A DNA stretch of 33,076 nucleotides from an uncultured Enterobacteriaceae bacterium (GCA_945271245.1 CALYPF010000028.1:1-33076); one strand, 5' to 3'; positions 7,500-17,483 are shown, counted from the first letter of the stretch. A program made the numbers and translations. Notes: generated by a model not told the origin, from the letters alone.

Positions 7500-8564
7500 T
7501 TAATGGAAGAATGCCTGTTGAATTAAGTCAGACATGATTAATATTAAAATACCGATAGAACCAGCACAGCCAAAGTATCCTAGTATTCTGAGTAACTCTC
7601 CTGTTTTTTCAACTGATGCAACTGTTTTGTCGAGCCATTTACCTGCAAATCTCTTTAAAGACCCTTCTGCATTGGAGGTTTCGAAAAGGCTCTTCATTTT
7701 AATAATGGCAGCATCGCCGGGAAACTCGAACCCAATGTTATCCAGCGCTGTACCTAAATTTTCCACACCAGATTCAATTGCACCATGAAGGGCTTCAAGT
7801 CTTTCAAGCATCCACGGAGATTCACATGAATCGACCATGTTATTTATGGCTGTTTCCATAGGAATGCCAGCTGAAAGCATTGCATTCACATTCAGGATAA
7901 ACGTAGCCCCGTTTAAGCGCTTATAAATTGAATATGGAGGTAGTCTGTCAAAGTAAAAGCGTATATCTCCTGTCCAGCGGGAAAGTGATTTAAAAGCAGC
8001 AAAGCTTATTACCCCAATCACAGCAATTATCACATACCAATATTCTGTAACTATTACATAGAAGTACCACACACATAATTGCAAGGCATTCCACTTTTCT
8101 AATGGAACGTTTTGTTTGAGTGTAGGTACAAGCAATATACAAAACATGGCGACAACACCAAAAGACAAGGAAAACATATACGTCATAATCATTAATGACG
8201 ATTTGATAGAACTCAATATTTTCTCTGTACCTTCGGCAATGAACATAGCATTAAGAAATCCATCCGCTACTCTACCGGCAGTGTCGCAGGATTCAATAAT
8301 GCTTAGTTCCTGATCCGGAATCCATTCTCGTAACGATTCTGATAATGAAAAACCGGCTTTCAAGTTATCACTACATTCTTTCAAAATTTTACCGATAGGG
8401 TTTCCGGGGTTTTCTCCTCTGCGTGTGTAGTTGTCAATTAACTTTGCAAACGTATCTTGTGCGCTTAATCCATCGAGAAGATATTGCCTAAAGTCATCAT
8501 ATAGTTCTATTCGATCTGCCGCACTGAACGTCCTTTGATATATATAACGCTCAAAGTTATTCAT
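7500..8564 (-). CDS. pilR: Inner-membrane platform protein PilR
   Basis: A 354-residue protein of the type II secretion F/PilC family. It has two T2SF-like helical cytoplasmic regions and hydrophobic segments near residues 123-147, 166-190 and at the C-terminus (about 327-350). It anchors the assembly ATPase and helps add or remove pilins. It overlaps the end of pilQ by 8 bases. The order pilQ-pilR-pilS is the same as in R64. Confidence 0.92.
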   Translation of the reverse strand: MNNFERYIYQRTFSAADRIELYDDFRQYLLDGLSAQDTFAKLIDNYTRRGENPGNPIGKILKECSDNLKAGFSLSESLREWIPDQELSIIESCDTAGRVADGFLNAMFIAEGTEKILSSIKSSLMIMTYMFSLSFGVVAMFCILLVPTLKQNVPLEKWNALQLCVWYFYVIVTEYWYVIIAVIGVISFAAFKSLSRWTGDIRFYFDRLPPYSIYKRLNGATFILNVNAMLSAGIPMETAINNMVDSCESPWMLERLEALHGAIESGVENLGTALDNIGFEFPGDAAIIKMKSLFETSNAEGSLKRFAGKWLDKTVASVEKTGELLRILGYFGCAGSIGILILIMSDLIQQAFFH

Positions 8565-10101
8565 TAAATTTCTCGTCCCGATCCAGATTGCATATTTTCT
8601 TATGCGCTATTACGGGGTCAACTTTCCCCTGATTTATTAACTGAGTGATATTTCCGCAAAGTGTTTCGCCTCCCTTACTTCGCCAATATTTCCATGCTGC
8701 GAACTTACCTTCCCGCTCGTAAAGCGACATAAATGTATAATCAGTCTCTATAACTTCAAATACACCAGTACGTCCTTTGATACCTGTACCTTCACACTGC
8801 TCACAGCCTGATTCATTAATGAGGTACGCATTGTGTGAATCAGTATGTTTTTCGATAAGCTCTTGCAGCTCTTGCTCAATTTCGCTTTTGTGCGAAATGT
8901 ATGGCCGTTTGCAGTTCGGGCAAAGCAATGGAGTAAGCCGCAGCCCTATCAGACAGGTAATCAACGTTGCGTCGGTCAGTAAATCCTGATCCACACCAAA
9001 ACGACGCAAGCGCTGGATGATATCTATCGGATGGCTTGTATGGATGGTAGTTATAACATTGTGGCCTGTCTGCGCAGCTTCTATTACTCCTGTAGCAGAC
9101 GTGCTATCCCTGACCTCTCCAATATAAATAAAGTCAGGGTCAAGACGCATCAGGTTTGAGATAGCTTTTCCCCATGCTTTCCCCATCAGCTCACGATCGC
9201 TACGGTCAGCTAGAATGAGTGGGGTTTGAACAGCCCCACGGATAGGCGATTCAATCGGGTCTTCAACCGTCAGAAGGTTAATCCCAGAATCATCCCGCGT
9301 TACGCTTTCGGCCATACATTGCGATAACGTTGATTTACCGTGTCCGGTTGGTCCACTGGAGAAGATCGCTCCGGAAGGTTTTGAAAGCGTTCTGCGTATT
9401 GCTGAGGCCTGTTTCTGCGTTAATCCCAGATGTTCAAGCTCCAGCTGCTGTTTACGTTTCGAGATCAGACGTACAACCGCCAGTAATGTACCCGAATTTC
9501 CTGGACGGCTGGCAAATCGCCCGGTACTGAGTCCGAACTCTGATACAAACTCTTCCTTAATTCGAGCATCACTCGCTTCAGTGGAACTCAGTGTGCTTGT
9601 GCTTTGTTCAGTACACATCGAGTTAAAAAGGGCATTTACGAGTTGCCGACCGTTTTCGGCAGAGTCTTCAAATTTTTTGATATTCCTTTTGATACCGTCA
9701 ACTCTGAATGCCACTTGGAAATAAGTAGTATCAATTCGGAAATGAATATCTGACGCTCTCTGATCGACAGCATGTTTGATAATGCTAATAACTTTATTTT
9801 GAGCATCACTTTGCGAATCTGATGATGTAGATACCGAAATATCAAATGCGCTAGATATTTCGGCAAGCTCTTCCCTTCCCACCCATTTCACTGTTGGTTT
9901 TATTGACTTCTTCACCAACTGGTTTTTGAAGTCAAAATATAAAGGGTCTTTATCCAACTTATCCATAACTATAAGTTGATAACCATCACCTTCGTTGTTT
10001 TTTAAAAGGCGTACATTATCAACTATTTCGCTTGGAATTTTGATACCCGGTAAATGTTTAGCAATATTAACAAGACTATGAGTACGTTCAGAGTAATCCA
10101 T
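8557..10101 (-). CDS. pilQ: Pilus assembly ATPase PilQ (GspE/PilB family)
   Basis: A 514-residue cytoplasmic ATPase that powers thin pilus extension. Walker A is GPTGHGKST (250-258), the Asp box TVEDPIE (278-284), Walker B DFIYIGEVRD (323-332) and the His box TTIHT (351-355). Two cysteine pairs, Cys394/Cys397 and Cys433/Cys436, form the zinc site typical of assembly ATPases and absent from the second ATPase downstream. In the R64 scheme PilQ is the ATPase, not the secretin. Start ATG at 10101 is preceded by AGGAGT. All catalytic motifs look intact. Confidence 0.94.
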   Translation of the reverse strand: MDYSERTHSLVNIAKHLPGIKIPSEIVDNVRLLKNNEGDGYQLIVMDKLDKDPLYFDFKNQLVKKSIKPTVKWVGREELAEISSAFDISVSTSSDSQSDAQNKVISIIKHAVDQRASDIHFRIDTTYFQVAFRVDGIKRNIKKFEDSAENGRQLVNALFNSMCTEQSTSTLSSTEASDARIKEEFVSEFGLSTGRFASRPGNSGTLLAVVRLISKRKQQLELEHLGLTQKQASAIRRTLSKPSGAIFSSGPTGHGKSTLSQCMAESVTRDDSGINLLTVEDPIESPIRGAVQTPLILADRSDRELMGKAWGKAISNLMRLDPDFIYIGEVRDSTSATGVIEAAQTGHNVITTIHTSHPIDIIQRLRRFGVDQDLLTDATLITCLIGLRLTPLLCPNCKRPYISHKSEIEQELQELIEKHTDSHNAYLINESGCEQCEGTGIKGRTGVFEVIETDYTFMSLYEREGKFAAWKYWRSKGGETLCGNITQLINQGKVDPVIAHKKICNLDRDEKFNE

Positions 10102-10110
10102 AGTTCACTC

Positions 10111-10542
10111 CTAATTTATAATCTGTGTCCGTTGAGTGGCAATATTTTTTACCTTAACCCCGCCCAGACCAATACTGAGCACCTGCCAGCGGCCACCGGG
10201 AAGCAATTGCCCAGATGTGACTGTAGTTGTGTTACCGTTAGGCATACTGATAACTGCATTACGTCCATTAATTTTAACTAATTGAGGAAGTGAATCTCCT
10301 GCCGGAACATTACTGACCTGTACGCTGCCATTTGGAAAGACGTTAGTATTTGCTGCCACTCCATTTTCTCGGTTTTCAGCTTCAGCCTTTGCTTTATTTA
10401 GTGCAGCTTTTGCTTCATAAAGCGTTCGCTGTGCCTGAAGGTTATCTAAATCCCAGGCAGTTCCATTATCTGCACAAGCGCCGAACGAGATGAAAGCGAG
10501 AAACATCACTAACTTTTTATGGTTTGAGAATGCGTTTACCAT
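10111..10542 (-). CDS. pilP: PilP-like pilus biogenesis protein
   Basis: A 143-residue exported protein: a signal segment (VMFLAFISFGACADNG), a coiled-coil-like stretch (LDNLQAQRTLYEAKAALNKA) and a C-terminal β-rich domain (VKINGRNAVISM...). R64-type PilP is periplasmic and is thought to link inner-membrane proteins to the secretin. I chose the ATG at 10542 because it places the signal segment near the N-terminus; the frame stays open to an ATG at 10605, which would add 21 residues without export character. It overlaps pilO by 26 bases. Confidence 0.85.
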   Translation of the reverse strand: MVNAFSNHKKLVMFLAFISFGACADNGTAWDLDNLQAQRTLYEAKAALNKAKAEAENRENGVAANTNVFPNGSVQVSNVPAGDSLPQLVKINGRNAVISMPNGNTTTVTSGQLLPGGRWQVLSIGLGGVKVKNIATQRTQIIN

Positions 10543-11899
10543 ATACTGACCCCGTGATTTTATATGTAACAGAACCTTCATCCTGCCCGAATTCATAGAT
10601 AACACTGTTAATCCTCATTCCAATAAATTCATCATTTTTAAAAACAAGCTGAGGCGGAACAGTTGTTTGTACATCGAATGTATTTTCCTCCCAATCCTGT
10701 AATGGTAAATCCTCTCCTTCATCATTTTTTTTGACATCCTTAATGGCAACCTCAGTTAATGAGGCAGGTATATTTACCCCCTGAAACAGCGAAATGATTT
10801 TCAGGCGCTGATCACCCATATTTTGAAAAGGATCATCACCATTTGGGGGTAAGTTATGCTCAATGAAAAATACCGCCATAGAAGTTTGAGTAATGTTGAA
10901 TGCCGGGTCTGTTCCGTATACCTCCCTAACCGCAGCGACAAAACTATCAGCAGTTGCTGAGGAATTATCAGGCCTATTGTAGTTGGCGGTCATACCCTCC
11001 TGGCTACATTTTATTGTTGCAAGTTGCCATCCCTTAATTGAAAGGTTGAGTTTTTTTAACCCTTCATTGCATCCCTGTAAAAACACAGGGATTGATGATG
11101 TTGTTATCCACGGATGTTTTAACTTATCAAGTGCGGCCTGATATCTTGCCTTTTTGTTTATATCCTCTTGTTGCCTCATCATTGCTTGAACAGCTGCCCT
11201 TTTAATACGTTCCTGTTCATCAAGATGATTTAGAATAAAAAGTACAGCCACGCCCGACATCAGCAGCGCAGCTGTAAAACCGAATAGCTGATTCTTTGTC
11301 ATACCCCAACGAAGGGGTTTAAGACGAAAATCTTTCCTGATATTTGCGGGTTTCAGTATACTCTCTAAATCCAGAGATTCCGTTACCCAAGTAAATTTAT
11401 CCAGTTCCCCATAAACCGGAATTTCCGTATTCTGTTGATTGCCTCGCAAATCCTGTTTTAAGTCCAGAACAACTTGCTTAATTTCAGACTCAGGATAAAT
11501 AACATCAGAAATAGGATGAATAGCACCTTTTTCTGTGCGACCAACGATAGTGTATTCATTTTCTCCACTCTCGTTAGTCCCTACCGGAATTACTGCAATA
11601 CAGCTTCCCTCAAGGAGGGAAGCAAGCGAGACAATTAGTGAATAAGCACCACGCAACTTTTGACGGGATTTAGGCGCAAAGCCTGCTTGAATAGCTTCAG
11701 CTTTTCGAATAGCTACCACATCAAGATTTCGCGTCTTGCCAATCTTACGAACTTCCTGCATTACCTTGCGGTGAGCCTTTATTGTCTCCCATTCAAGCCC
11801 CACGACAAAGCGATGGTTGTTAATAGTTAGAACGCGTATGCCAGTATCACTGGCTATATTTTCCGGTTTGGATCGCCTAATCTTAGATTTAGCGTACAT
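10517..11899 (-). CDS. pilO: PilO-like inner-membrane assembly protein
   Basis: A 460-residue protein with a large N-terminal cytoplasmic part, a single membrane segment near residues 206-224 (FGFTAALLMSGVAVLFIL), a short coiled coil (DEQERIKRAAVQAMMRQQED) and a periplasmic C-terminal half. Size and topology match R64-type PilO (PilO2 family), an inner-membrane partner of PilP and the secretin. Start at 11899 overlaps pilN by 11 bases. No enzymatic motif is seen. Confidence 0.88.
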   Translation of the reverse strand: MYAKSKIRRSKPENIASDTGIRVLTINNHRFVVGLEWETIKAHRKVMQEVRKIGKTRNLDVVAIRKAEAIQAGFAPKSRQKLRGAYSLIVSLASLLEGSCIAVIPVGTNESGENEYTIVGRTEKGAIHPISDVIYPESEIKQVVLDLKQDLRGNQQNTEIPVYGELDKFTWVTESLDLESILKPANIRKDFRLKPLRWGMTKNQLFGFTAALLMSGVAVLFILNHLDEQERIKRAAVQAMMRQQEDINKKARYQAALDKLKHPWITTSSIPVFLQGCNEGLKKLNLSIKGWQLATIKCSQEGMTANYNRPDNSSATADSFVAAVREVYGTDPAFNITQTSMAVFFIEHNLPPNGDDPFQNMGDQRLKIISLFQGVNIPASLTEVAIKDVKKNDEGEDLPLQDWEENTFDVQTTVPPQLVFKNDEFIGMRINSVIYEFGQDEGSVTYKITGSVYGKRILKP

Positions 11900-13580
11900 A
11901 AGGTGTCACCGTAATAACAAAGCTCTGTTTTGTTTTTGCTCCAGACAGTGAACCGCCAAATAAAATATTACTTGGTGATCCAACCCCCTGACGGTTTGAG
12001 TTGTCTGTGTTCTGCTCAAAGCCTGACATAATGAGTGTTTGCCCTGGCTTCAGCCATACACGTTGCTGTAATGAGCGAGTATCAATATCTGGCGCTTCAA
12101 TTTTCTGTGTATCAGACGTTATTGTGCGAATCTGTTTAAGGCTCGATATATCCATAAACATATTCAGCATCAGACGATCTGAATCTTTCAGAATTTTTGG
12201 CAGGATTGTAATGTTTGTCCCGGTTGTCACGCTTCCCGGAGTAAGTGACTGTGATGGAACAGTTGCGTCACCGGTAGCATATGCCGTAGTGGTTACATCT
12301 TTCAGGTAAGTCGTTTGCTGACCGACAAGCACCGGCGCAGCGGCCATGTTAGTTGTCATTATTGTACTGGTCTTAACGTCCGATACCTTCGCCTGTTTTG
12401 AAAGGGCATCCAGCAGGAAGGATGATCCGGCGAACTGTGCTGCCGACCCTGTAGCTGTATCCAGTACATTAAAACCACCCGATATGGCATCACTGGCTAC
12501 GCCACTGTTTGTATTGGCAAGCTTAATGCCGTAGTTCCCATTCAAGGATTTCCAGACAAGGTTCCAGTCTATGCCGACCATATCACTTACATCTGTATTT
12601 ACAGTGTAAGTAACTACCTTCAAGATCACCTGACGACTAAGGGTACTGTTCTCATCATCAAGATAGTCACCAACGCGACGTACAACATCAGGGACGTCTG
12701 TAATCATCAGCGTGCCAGTGGTCGCGTTAAGACTCAGCCGACCCACACCCGGCGTTAACATGCTTTGTACAGTTTCTTTGAGGTCTTTATAAAGATTGTT
12801 CCCCATTGCTACTGTGGAGGACATCGTTGAACCGTCTGAACCAGAAACACCGGAGCTGGATGTTCCCCCTCCATTACCGCTGTCTGTACCTGTTGCATTA
12901 GAAAGGCCGCTTGTAACTGTCCCTGTTAGATCATACTTGGCATCGGCAGGCTGAATATCGAATCGCTTCGTTTCCAGATAGTAAAATACAACGTTCCCGT
13001 CCTCGTATTTCCACGACACCCCCATACGGCCAGCAACTAAATCAAGTAACCCGCCTAAAGCCCCTGTATAACTCACGTCAGAAACAGTACGCGTTACGCC
13101 CGAGTTAGTTGATGTTTGGCTGTTGCTGCCATCTGCACCAAACATCGCCAGAGGTTTCATTTCACCGCTGTTCATTACCGGTGAAGGAACAGCAGATAAC
13201 CTCTGAGTCTTTGAGCCACTTTCGCCCCCCGCACTTAAATATGCAGCAGCATCTGGAGTGACACGTACCCGGATTCGGCACTGCTCACTCATATCCTGAG
13301 CAAACTGGAAAATATCCTGTGGCTTAGCCGTCTTGTAAGTCACCTGGCAACTTACCACTTCACGAGGAGCTTCATATTTAGGTTTAGGCAAAGGGGCTGT
13401 ATTTACATACTGACTATTCTGGAACTGTACTACAGGATAATTATCACCCATTTGCTGAATCAACGATGATGCTTTGATTGCGGTATCACCCGCGTCTTTA
13501 CTAACTTCATTCATGCGCTGAACAGCACACCCAGAAAGCAATAAAGCAGTGGCGATTAAAGTTAATGATTTATTTTTCAT
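11889..13580 (-). CDS. pilN: Outer-membrane secretin PilN (lipoprotein)
   Basis: A 563-residue secretin through which the thin pilus crosses the outer membrane. The lipobox LLSGC places the lipidated cysteine at residue 18. A Gly/Ser-rich linker (about residues 224-255) precedes the conserved secretin domain, which ends with the typical VWLKPGQTLIMSGFEQ stretch and the final strand SFVITVTPYVR. R64 PilN is a lipoprotein secretin of about this size. It starts 4 bases before the end of the pilL gap and overlaps pilO by 11 bases. Confidence 0.94.
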   Translation of the reverse strand: MKNKSLTLIATALLLSGCAVQRMNEVSKDAGDTAIKASSLIQQMGDNYPVVQFQNSQYVNTAPLPKPKYEAPREVVSCQVTYKTAKPQDIFQFAQDMSEQCRIRVRVTPDAAAYLSAGGESGSKTQRLSAVPSPVMNSGEMKPLAMFGADGSNSQTSTNSGVTRTVSDVSYTGALGGLLDLVAGRMGVSWKYEDGNVVFYYLETKRFDIQPADAKYDLTGTVTSGLSNATGTDSGNGGGTSSSGVSGSDGSTMSSTVAMGNNLYKDLKETVQSMLTPGVGRLSLNATTGTLMITDVPDVVRRVGDYLDDENSTLSRQVILKVVTYTVNTDVSDMVGIDWNLVWKSLNGNYGIKLANTNSGVASDAISGGFNVLDTATGSAAQFAGSSFLLDALSKQAKVSDVKTSTIMTTNMAAAPVLVGQQTTYLKDVTTTAYATGDATVPSQSLTPGSVTTGTNITILPKILKDSDRLMLNMFMDISSLKQIRTITSDTQKIEAPDIDTRSLQQRVWLKPGQTLIMSGFEQNTDNSNRQGVGSPSNILFGGSLSGAKTKQSFVITVTPYVR

Positions 13581-13584
13581 AGTT

Positions 13585-14562
13585 TCACTTTCTGTCGCTA
13601 ATAATAATTAAGCATTGATTTCGATATCCGCTTACATAAAGCGGCGCTTGAGCTTTCCTGTACAAATTAAATAATTGGCTGGTTGCGTCTTCAAAATTTG
13701 AGGCACTAAATGAAAGTGGGTAATCAATCGGATAATCTGTATCAGTCTCCCAGCGCACAGACCATTTACCTTTACCTACTGGACAATTTTCTTTTGAAGT
13801 CCATGCCATGTAACCTGCTTTAAGCGTTGTTCCTTTTTCTATTGTCCACGGTTTAAAAATCGGCGCAGGTTTAGCTAATGGCGCAACCTTGATAACAGGA
13901 TCATGTTTCCCCTGTTGAGTTGATTTATCCGACATCGCTGGCTTAGTCCCTTCTGTTACTTTCGGGATAAGCGGCGTTTTAAGAACAGTGGCTGTATTAG
14001 CTTTAACAGCTGCTGTTGTACTGGTCGGTTGCACTGGTATCCCATGAGGAGGAGCTTTTACAGGTTGGCTGACCTTCTGAGCATACTGAACAATAACTTC
14101 TCCTCGGGAACTGTTCACATCAGCCTTAAGGCCATTAGCAACGAGCATTTTTTGTAAAACATGAGGCCACTGATCGCCGCCACTCCATGAAACAGAGGAA
14201 CGGAAGTTTTGCGCTACATCTGGTGCAAGCCTTACCGTCATGGAGTCAGGTACTATTGCTTTGAGAGCTTTATATAGAGGAACATTTTTACCGTCGGACT
14301 TAACGAGCATTGGTAATGTGTTCGTTGAAGAAGTTAGCAAAGGCCTAATTTCATTTTTATCACTTACGGCTGAAAGTTTTGGATTAGTCATGTCCTCAGC
14401 AAAGGGATTTCTAATCTTAACTGGCTGAGGTGTGACTTGTTGAGATTGAGGTACATCAAAACTAATCCAGTCGCCATCTGGCTCAGTTAATTTTGGCGGC
14501 GAACTACATGCTGTAATTGCATTGGCGGCTAGGGCGACTATGAATACCTTTTTATTTATCAT
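13585..14562 (-). CDS. pilL: PilL-type lipoprotein with TcpQ-like domain
   Basis: A 325-residue lipoprotein. With the ATG at 14562 it begins with a signal ending in the lipobox ITAC (Cys19). An N-terminal domain is followed by a Pro/Lys/Thr-rich linker (about residues 165-235) and a C-terminal domain (WTIEKGTTLKAGYMAW...) of the TcpQ/PilL type, which supports secretin stability or outer-membrane insertion. The ATG is one base after the virD4 stop (TGAaATG), with AAGG upstream. A start at 14589 would add nine residues before the signal and is less likely. This gene joins the secretion and pilus gene sets. Confidence 0.88.
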   Translation of the reverse strand: MINKKVFIVALAANAITACSSPPKLTEPDGDWISFDVPQSQQVTPQPVKIRNPFAEDMTNPKLSAVSDKNEIRPLLTSSTNTLPMLVKSDGKNVPLYKALKAIVPDSMTVRLAPDVAQNFRSSVSWSGGDQWPHVLQKMLVANGLKADVNSSRGEVIVQYAQKVSQPVKAPPHGIPVQPTSTTAAVKANTATVLKTPLIPKVTEGTKPAMSDKSTQQGKHDPVIKVAPLAKPAPIFKPWTIEKGTTLKAGYMAWTSKENCPVGKGKWSVRWETDTDYPIDYPLSFSASNFEDATSQLFNLYRKAQAPLYVSGYRNQCLIIISDRK

Positions 14563-14563
14563 T

Positions 14564-16078
14564 TCAGAGCCTTTTATTTTGTTCCTCATTAATCAATGCG
14601 GAAAAATCTTCATTAAAGTCAGCATTAATCGCCTGATCTTTTTTCCGCATAGAAATAACAAGACCAGAAAGTTGCGCTGGAGAAGCAAGTGGAATATTAG
14701 GCTTCGGCATGTTTGCACGGGCAGTAAACACCTCTTCTTCATACCAAAATATTTTTCTGGCTTTAATATTTAACGGCCTTGATTTCCTTGTCCCCTGAAC
14801 AAATATCAACTCTTCGTCATAAGGCATTTCCTGAATTTCTTGCGGAAGCATCAACGGCCTAGACTGTTTAGACCTGCTTTTAGTCCGACTACGTTGCTTA
14901 TGTCCAAAATTATCAGAATGATTGACGACATCGACAGTAGTAGTACCAAGAGATTTACTGTATTCCTCCGCTGATTTTACATCCTGCTTTGGTGGCGCAT
15001 ACACAATTTCTACGTGAAATGCATTCATCATGGCATTGGCTGTTTCAGTACCATACATATTACGTGCGCGGAGTTGGTCTTTATTCTGGAAAATAAAATT
15101 AAATCTGAATCCGTATCCGCGAAGCAGTGCGGGACCATTCTCAAATGCTTTTATACGCCCCATCACTTTTGTTTCATCCATAAACATGCCTATCTGATAT
15201 TTCAGTATAGGCTCTCCATTTTCATCAACGCCTCCATCTTCAGGAAGAACTTTTGAATTAGCTCGCATAAGTTGAGTGAAGAATAAATTCATGAGTGTAC
15301 CAAACTTTTCTACTGCCCCTTCGGTAACAGAGAAATAAACACTCATTCTTTTTTCGCGCATTTTTGAGAAATCTATATCGTTTCCAGAAACTGCCCAGGC
15401 AACTTTTTTCTCACCATAAACGCCGAGAATTTCAGAAAGAATATCTGTATAAATCCCCCACGATTTTTCATTCGCTGACATTGCAACGACAATCATCAGC
15501 TCACGAATAGTCTCGTCTGAAAGAGGTCTGTTTGCATTCTCACGCGCCTCAATGGTATCTGTAATCCAGCCAGGCAGTTCATCCCCCAAGCTGGTTATTT
15601 CATACACTTGTGGCAGCGTTAATGGCAGTTCAGGTGTCTCCATGAGATACAGGATTATTGCTGAACAGATTTTACCCGCGTTGTTATAAAAGGACTGATT
15701 TTTTCCATCCGGGTCAACGAACAATGTGGAGGATAAGGATTTAATGTCACCAAAACGATCCAGTTCATCTGTTGCTAGGAAGCTTAAAGGATTCCAACGA
15801 TGTGTTTCGAGTAGTTCTGGAGAGAACCGGTAACACTCATGTCCACATGCAGCTCGGAAACCAGAAGTGATATTCCAGTTTTCGAATTTTGGGTCATTGA
15901 CTGCGACAGAATCGGGAAACGAAAGAAGATTTGGGATAATAAAGCTAACCCCTTTACCGCTCCCCGGTGACGCTGCAAGAAGCACAAAAGTCTGACCGTA
16001 ACTGGTTAAAAATATATTTTTAGTGGGATGCTTTCCTAAGATAATGCCGGGGTATTTCTTTTGCTTTGCTTTTTTCAT
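14564..16078 (-). CDS. virD4: VirD4 coupling protein, cytoplasmic ATPase part
   Basis: A 504-residue protein equal to the nucleotide-binding domain of VirD4/TraG coupling proteins, which bring the relaxase-DNA complex to the VirB channel. Walker A is ASPGSGKGVS (36-45) and Walker B MFMDET, followed by VMGRI. Family members have about 600 residues with two N-terminal membrane segments; these are missing here and are encoded by the separate upstream gene at 16098-16451. It has its own ATG with AAGGGTG about 6 bases upstream. The frame differs from that of the upstream gene. Two halves together would make a normal-length protein. Confidence 0.9.
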   Translation of the reverse strand: MKKAKQKKYPGIILGKHPTKNIFLTSYGQTFVLLAASPGSGKGVSFIIPNLLSFPDSVAVNDPKFENWNITSGFRAACGHECYRFSPELLETHRWNPLSFLATDELDRFGDIKSLSSTLFVDPDGKNQSFYNNAGKICSAIILYLMETPELPLTLPQVYEITSLGDELPGWITDTIEARENANRPLSDETIRELMIVVAMSANEKSWGIYTDILSEILGVYGEKKVAWAVSGNDIDFSKMREKRMSVYFSVTEGAVEKFGTLMNLFFTQLMRANSKVLPEDGGVDENGEPILKYQIGMFMDETKVMGRIKAFENGPALLRGYGFRFNFIFQNKDQLRARNMYGTETANAMMNAFHVEIVYAPPKQDVKSAEEYSKSLGTTTVDVVNHSDNFGHKQRSRTKSRSKQSRPLMLPQEIQEMPYDEELIFVQGTRKSRPLNIKARKIFWYEEEVFTARANMPKPNIPLASPAQLSGLVISMRKKDQAINADFNEDFSALINEEQNKRL

Positions 16079-16097
16079 AAATCACCCTTCACGAAAA

Positions 16098-16451
16098 TTA
16101 ATTATAATCACCTTTATAGTGAAATACTTCCATTTCCTTATTGGTAGCAAACCTTGCATTTCCGTAAAGAGATTTGTTTTTAGGAAGCAAAAATAACCAG
16201 ATAGTCACAACGGTAATTAAGACGGGAATGAATACAATCCATGCAGCTAAAACACTTCCCCATATAGCACTTGAAAAATCAGGGTGTTTATAAGGCAGAT
16301 GGACACCATTATATAACGTATCCCATGTTACATTGCCTGCTGGCGCTCCAGCCAAGTAAAGATATAAAGCACCGCCTGAATAATTACCGATAATGACAGA
16401 GAGGATTACAGCGAAAATAAATATCACTGTCCATATTAGATACTTTTTCAT
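16098..16451 (-). CDS. VirD4 coupling protein, separate membrane domain
   Basis: A 117-residue protein with two hydrophobic segments (about residues 4-33 and 66-91) around a periplasmic loop. Its end, SLYGNARFATNKEMEVF, is the sequence that in intact VirD4 proteins follows the second membrane segment and leads into the ATPase domain. The next gene resumes with GIILGK, exactly where an intact protein would continue. So the coupling protein is split at the domain border. It may be an old frameshift that became two functional genes, or a natural two-subunit form. The stop and the next ATG are 19 bases apart. Confidence 0.85.
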   Translation of the reverse strand: MKKYLIWTVIFIFAVILSVIIGNYSGGALYLYLAGAPAGNVTWDTLYNGVHLPYKHPDFSSAIWGSVLAAWIVFIPVLITVVTIWLFLLPKNKSLYGNARFATNKEMEVFHYKGDYN

Positions 16452-16457
16452 TTATCG

Positions 16458-17465
16458 TCACCTCGCGGCATTAAGCAATCGAAGTTTAGTTTCTGGTTCA
16501 TAATGAACTTCTAAAATACGTGTATGCTCCATATAAAGCACAATATCGAAAGATGTACGAACACGACGCTCTATGTACTCATAATCAAGCCCCATCCCCA
16601 CAGGAGATTGTTTAATCATTCCGCATACGCGGCCGTAACCTGAAAGAGTGTCATTGGCATGTGCTGTAGTGATCGTTCCCGGATGGCCGGTGTTCAAAAG
16701 CTCCATGAAATCCCATGCTTCATCACCGGTTAATTCTGCAAGAAATATATGATCTGGCTTCATTCGTAACGAGCAGGAAACCAATTCTTTCGGGGTGATG
16801 ATATCGCCATAAATCAAATGCACATGATTTGGATGATAAGGCATCTTCAGCTCGTTCACTGCCTCAATAGTCAACATACGCCGGTGTACAGGGAACAAAT
16901 CTACAAGTGATTTCGCGAAGGTCGTCTTACCTGAGCCTGTGCCACCAAAGATAATGATATTAAGGCGGCGTTCTATCGCCAGCATGAAAAAATTGAGCCA
17001 GTCTTTTTGTGCATGGAAGCGCTTTAGAGAAATCTGCCATTCCTCAAGTTCCGTTCCGCGTCCAGTAAGGGCTAAAGCCTCATTAAAACGGCCGCTATCG
17101 ATATATCCCTGAAGCGTATAACGGTCATTGGAGGGCTTACGGAACGTCATCGATAACGTGCCTGGCTCACATGCTGGAGCCATTACGATCAGTCCACGCT
17201 CGTTATCTGGCAACTCAACTGTTTTGATTGGCGATTTGACGGTTAGGCTCTGATTGTTATATGCAGCGAGCGCGTTAGCGAGGCGGCTGCACATAGACAA
17301 ATCGAGCGTAGGTCTTTCCTCCCTGACCCAGCCATTCTCATTTTCGAGCCATATCTCGCCAGGCCGGTTAATGGCAACATCCCTGACCCCTTCACGATTG
17401 AGGCACTCATGCACACCACTTTGTTTAAGAAAGTCACGAGCAAGCGTTGCATTATCAAAACTCAT
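16458..17465 (-). CDS. virB11: VirB11 secretion ATPase
   Basis: A 335-residue hexameric ATPase of the secretion system, cytoplasmic, that switches between pilus building and DNA transfer. Walker A is GGTGSGKTTF (174-183), the Walker B-like region is HIFLAELTGDEAW, and the His box is TITTAHAND. The Asp box reads TIEAVNEL where most relatives have TIED; the Glu is kept and Asp is Ala. The gene lies between virB10 and the split coupling protein. Length is normal for the family. Confidence 0.94.
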   Translation of the reverse strand: MSFDNATLARDFLKQSGVHECLNREGVRDVAINRPGEIWLENENGWVREERPTLDLSMCSRLANALAAYNNQSLTVKSPIKTVELPDNERGLIVMAPACEPGTLSMTFRKPSNDRYTLQGYIDSGRFNEALALTGRGTELEEWQISLKRFHAQKDWLNFFMLAIERRLNIIIFGGTGSGKTTFAKSLVDLFPVHRRMLTIEAVNELKMPYHPNHVHLIYGDIITPKELVSCSLRMKPDHIFLAELTGDEAWDFMELLNTGHPGTITTAHANDTLSGYGRVCGMIKQSPVGMGLDYEYIERRVRTSFDIVLYMEHTRILEVHYEPETKLRLLNAAR

Positions 17466-17483
17466 ATTTAATTCCCAATATTA

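Noticed and set aside
12001-12309. Plus-strand open frame of 102 codons
   Set aside because: Opposite the secretin core domain of pilN; a shadow frame.
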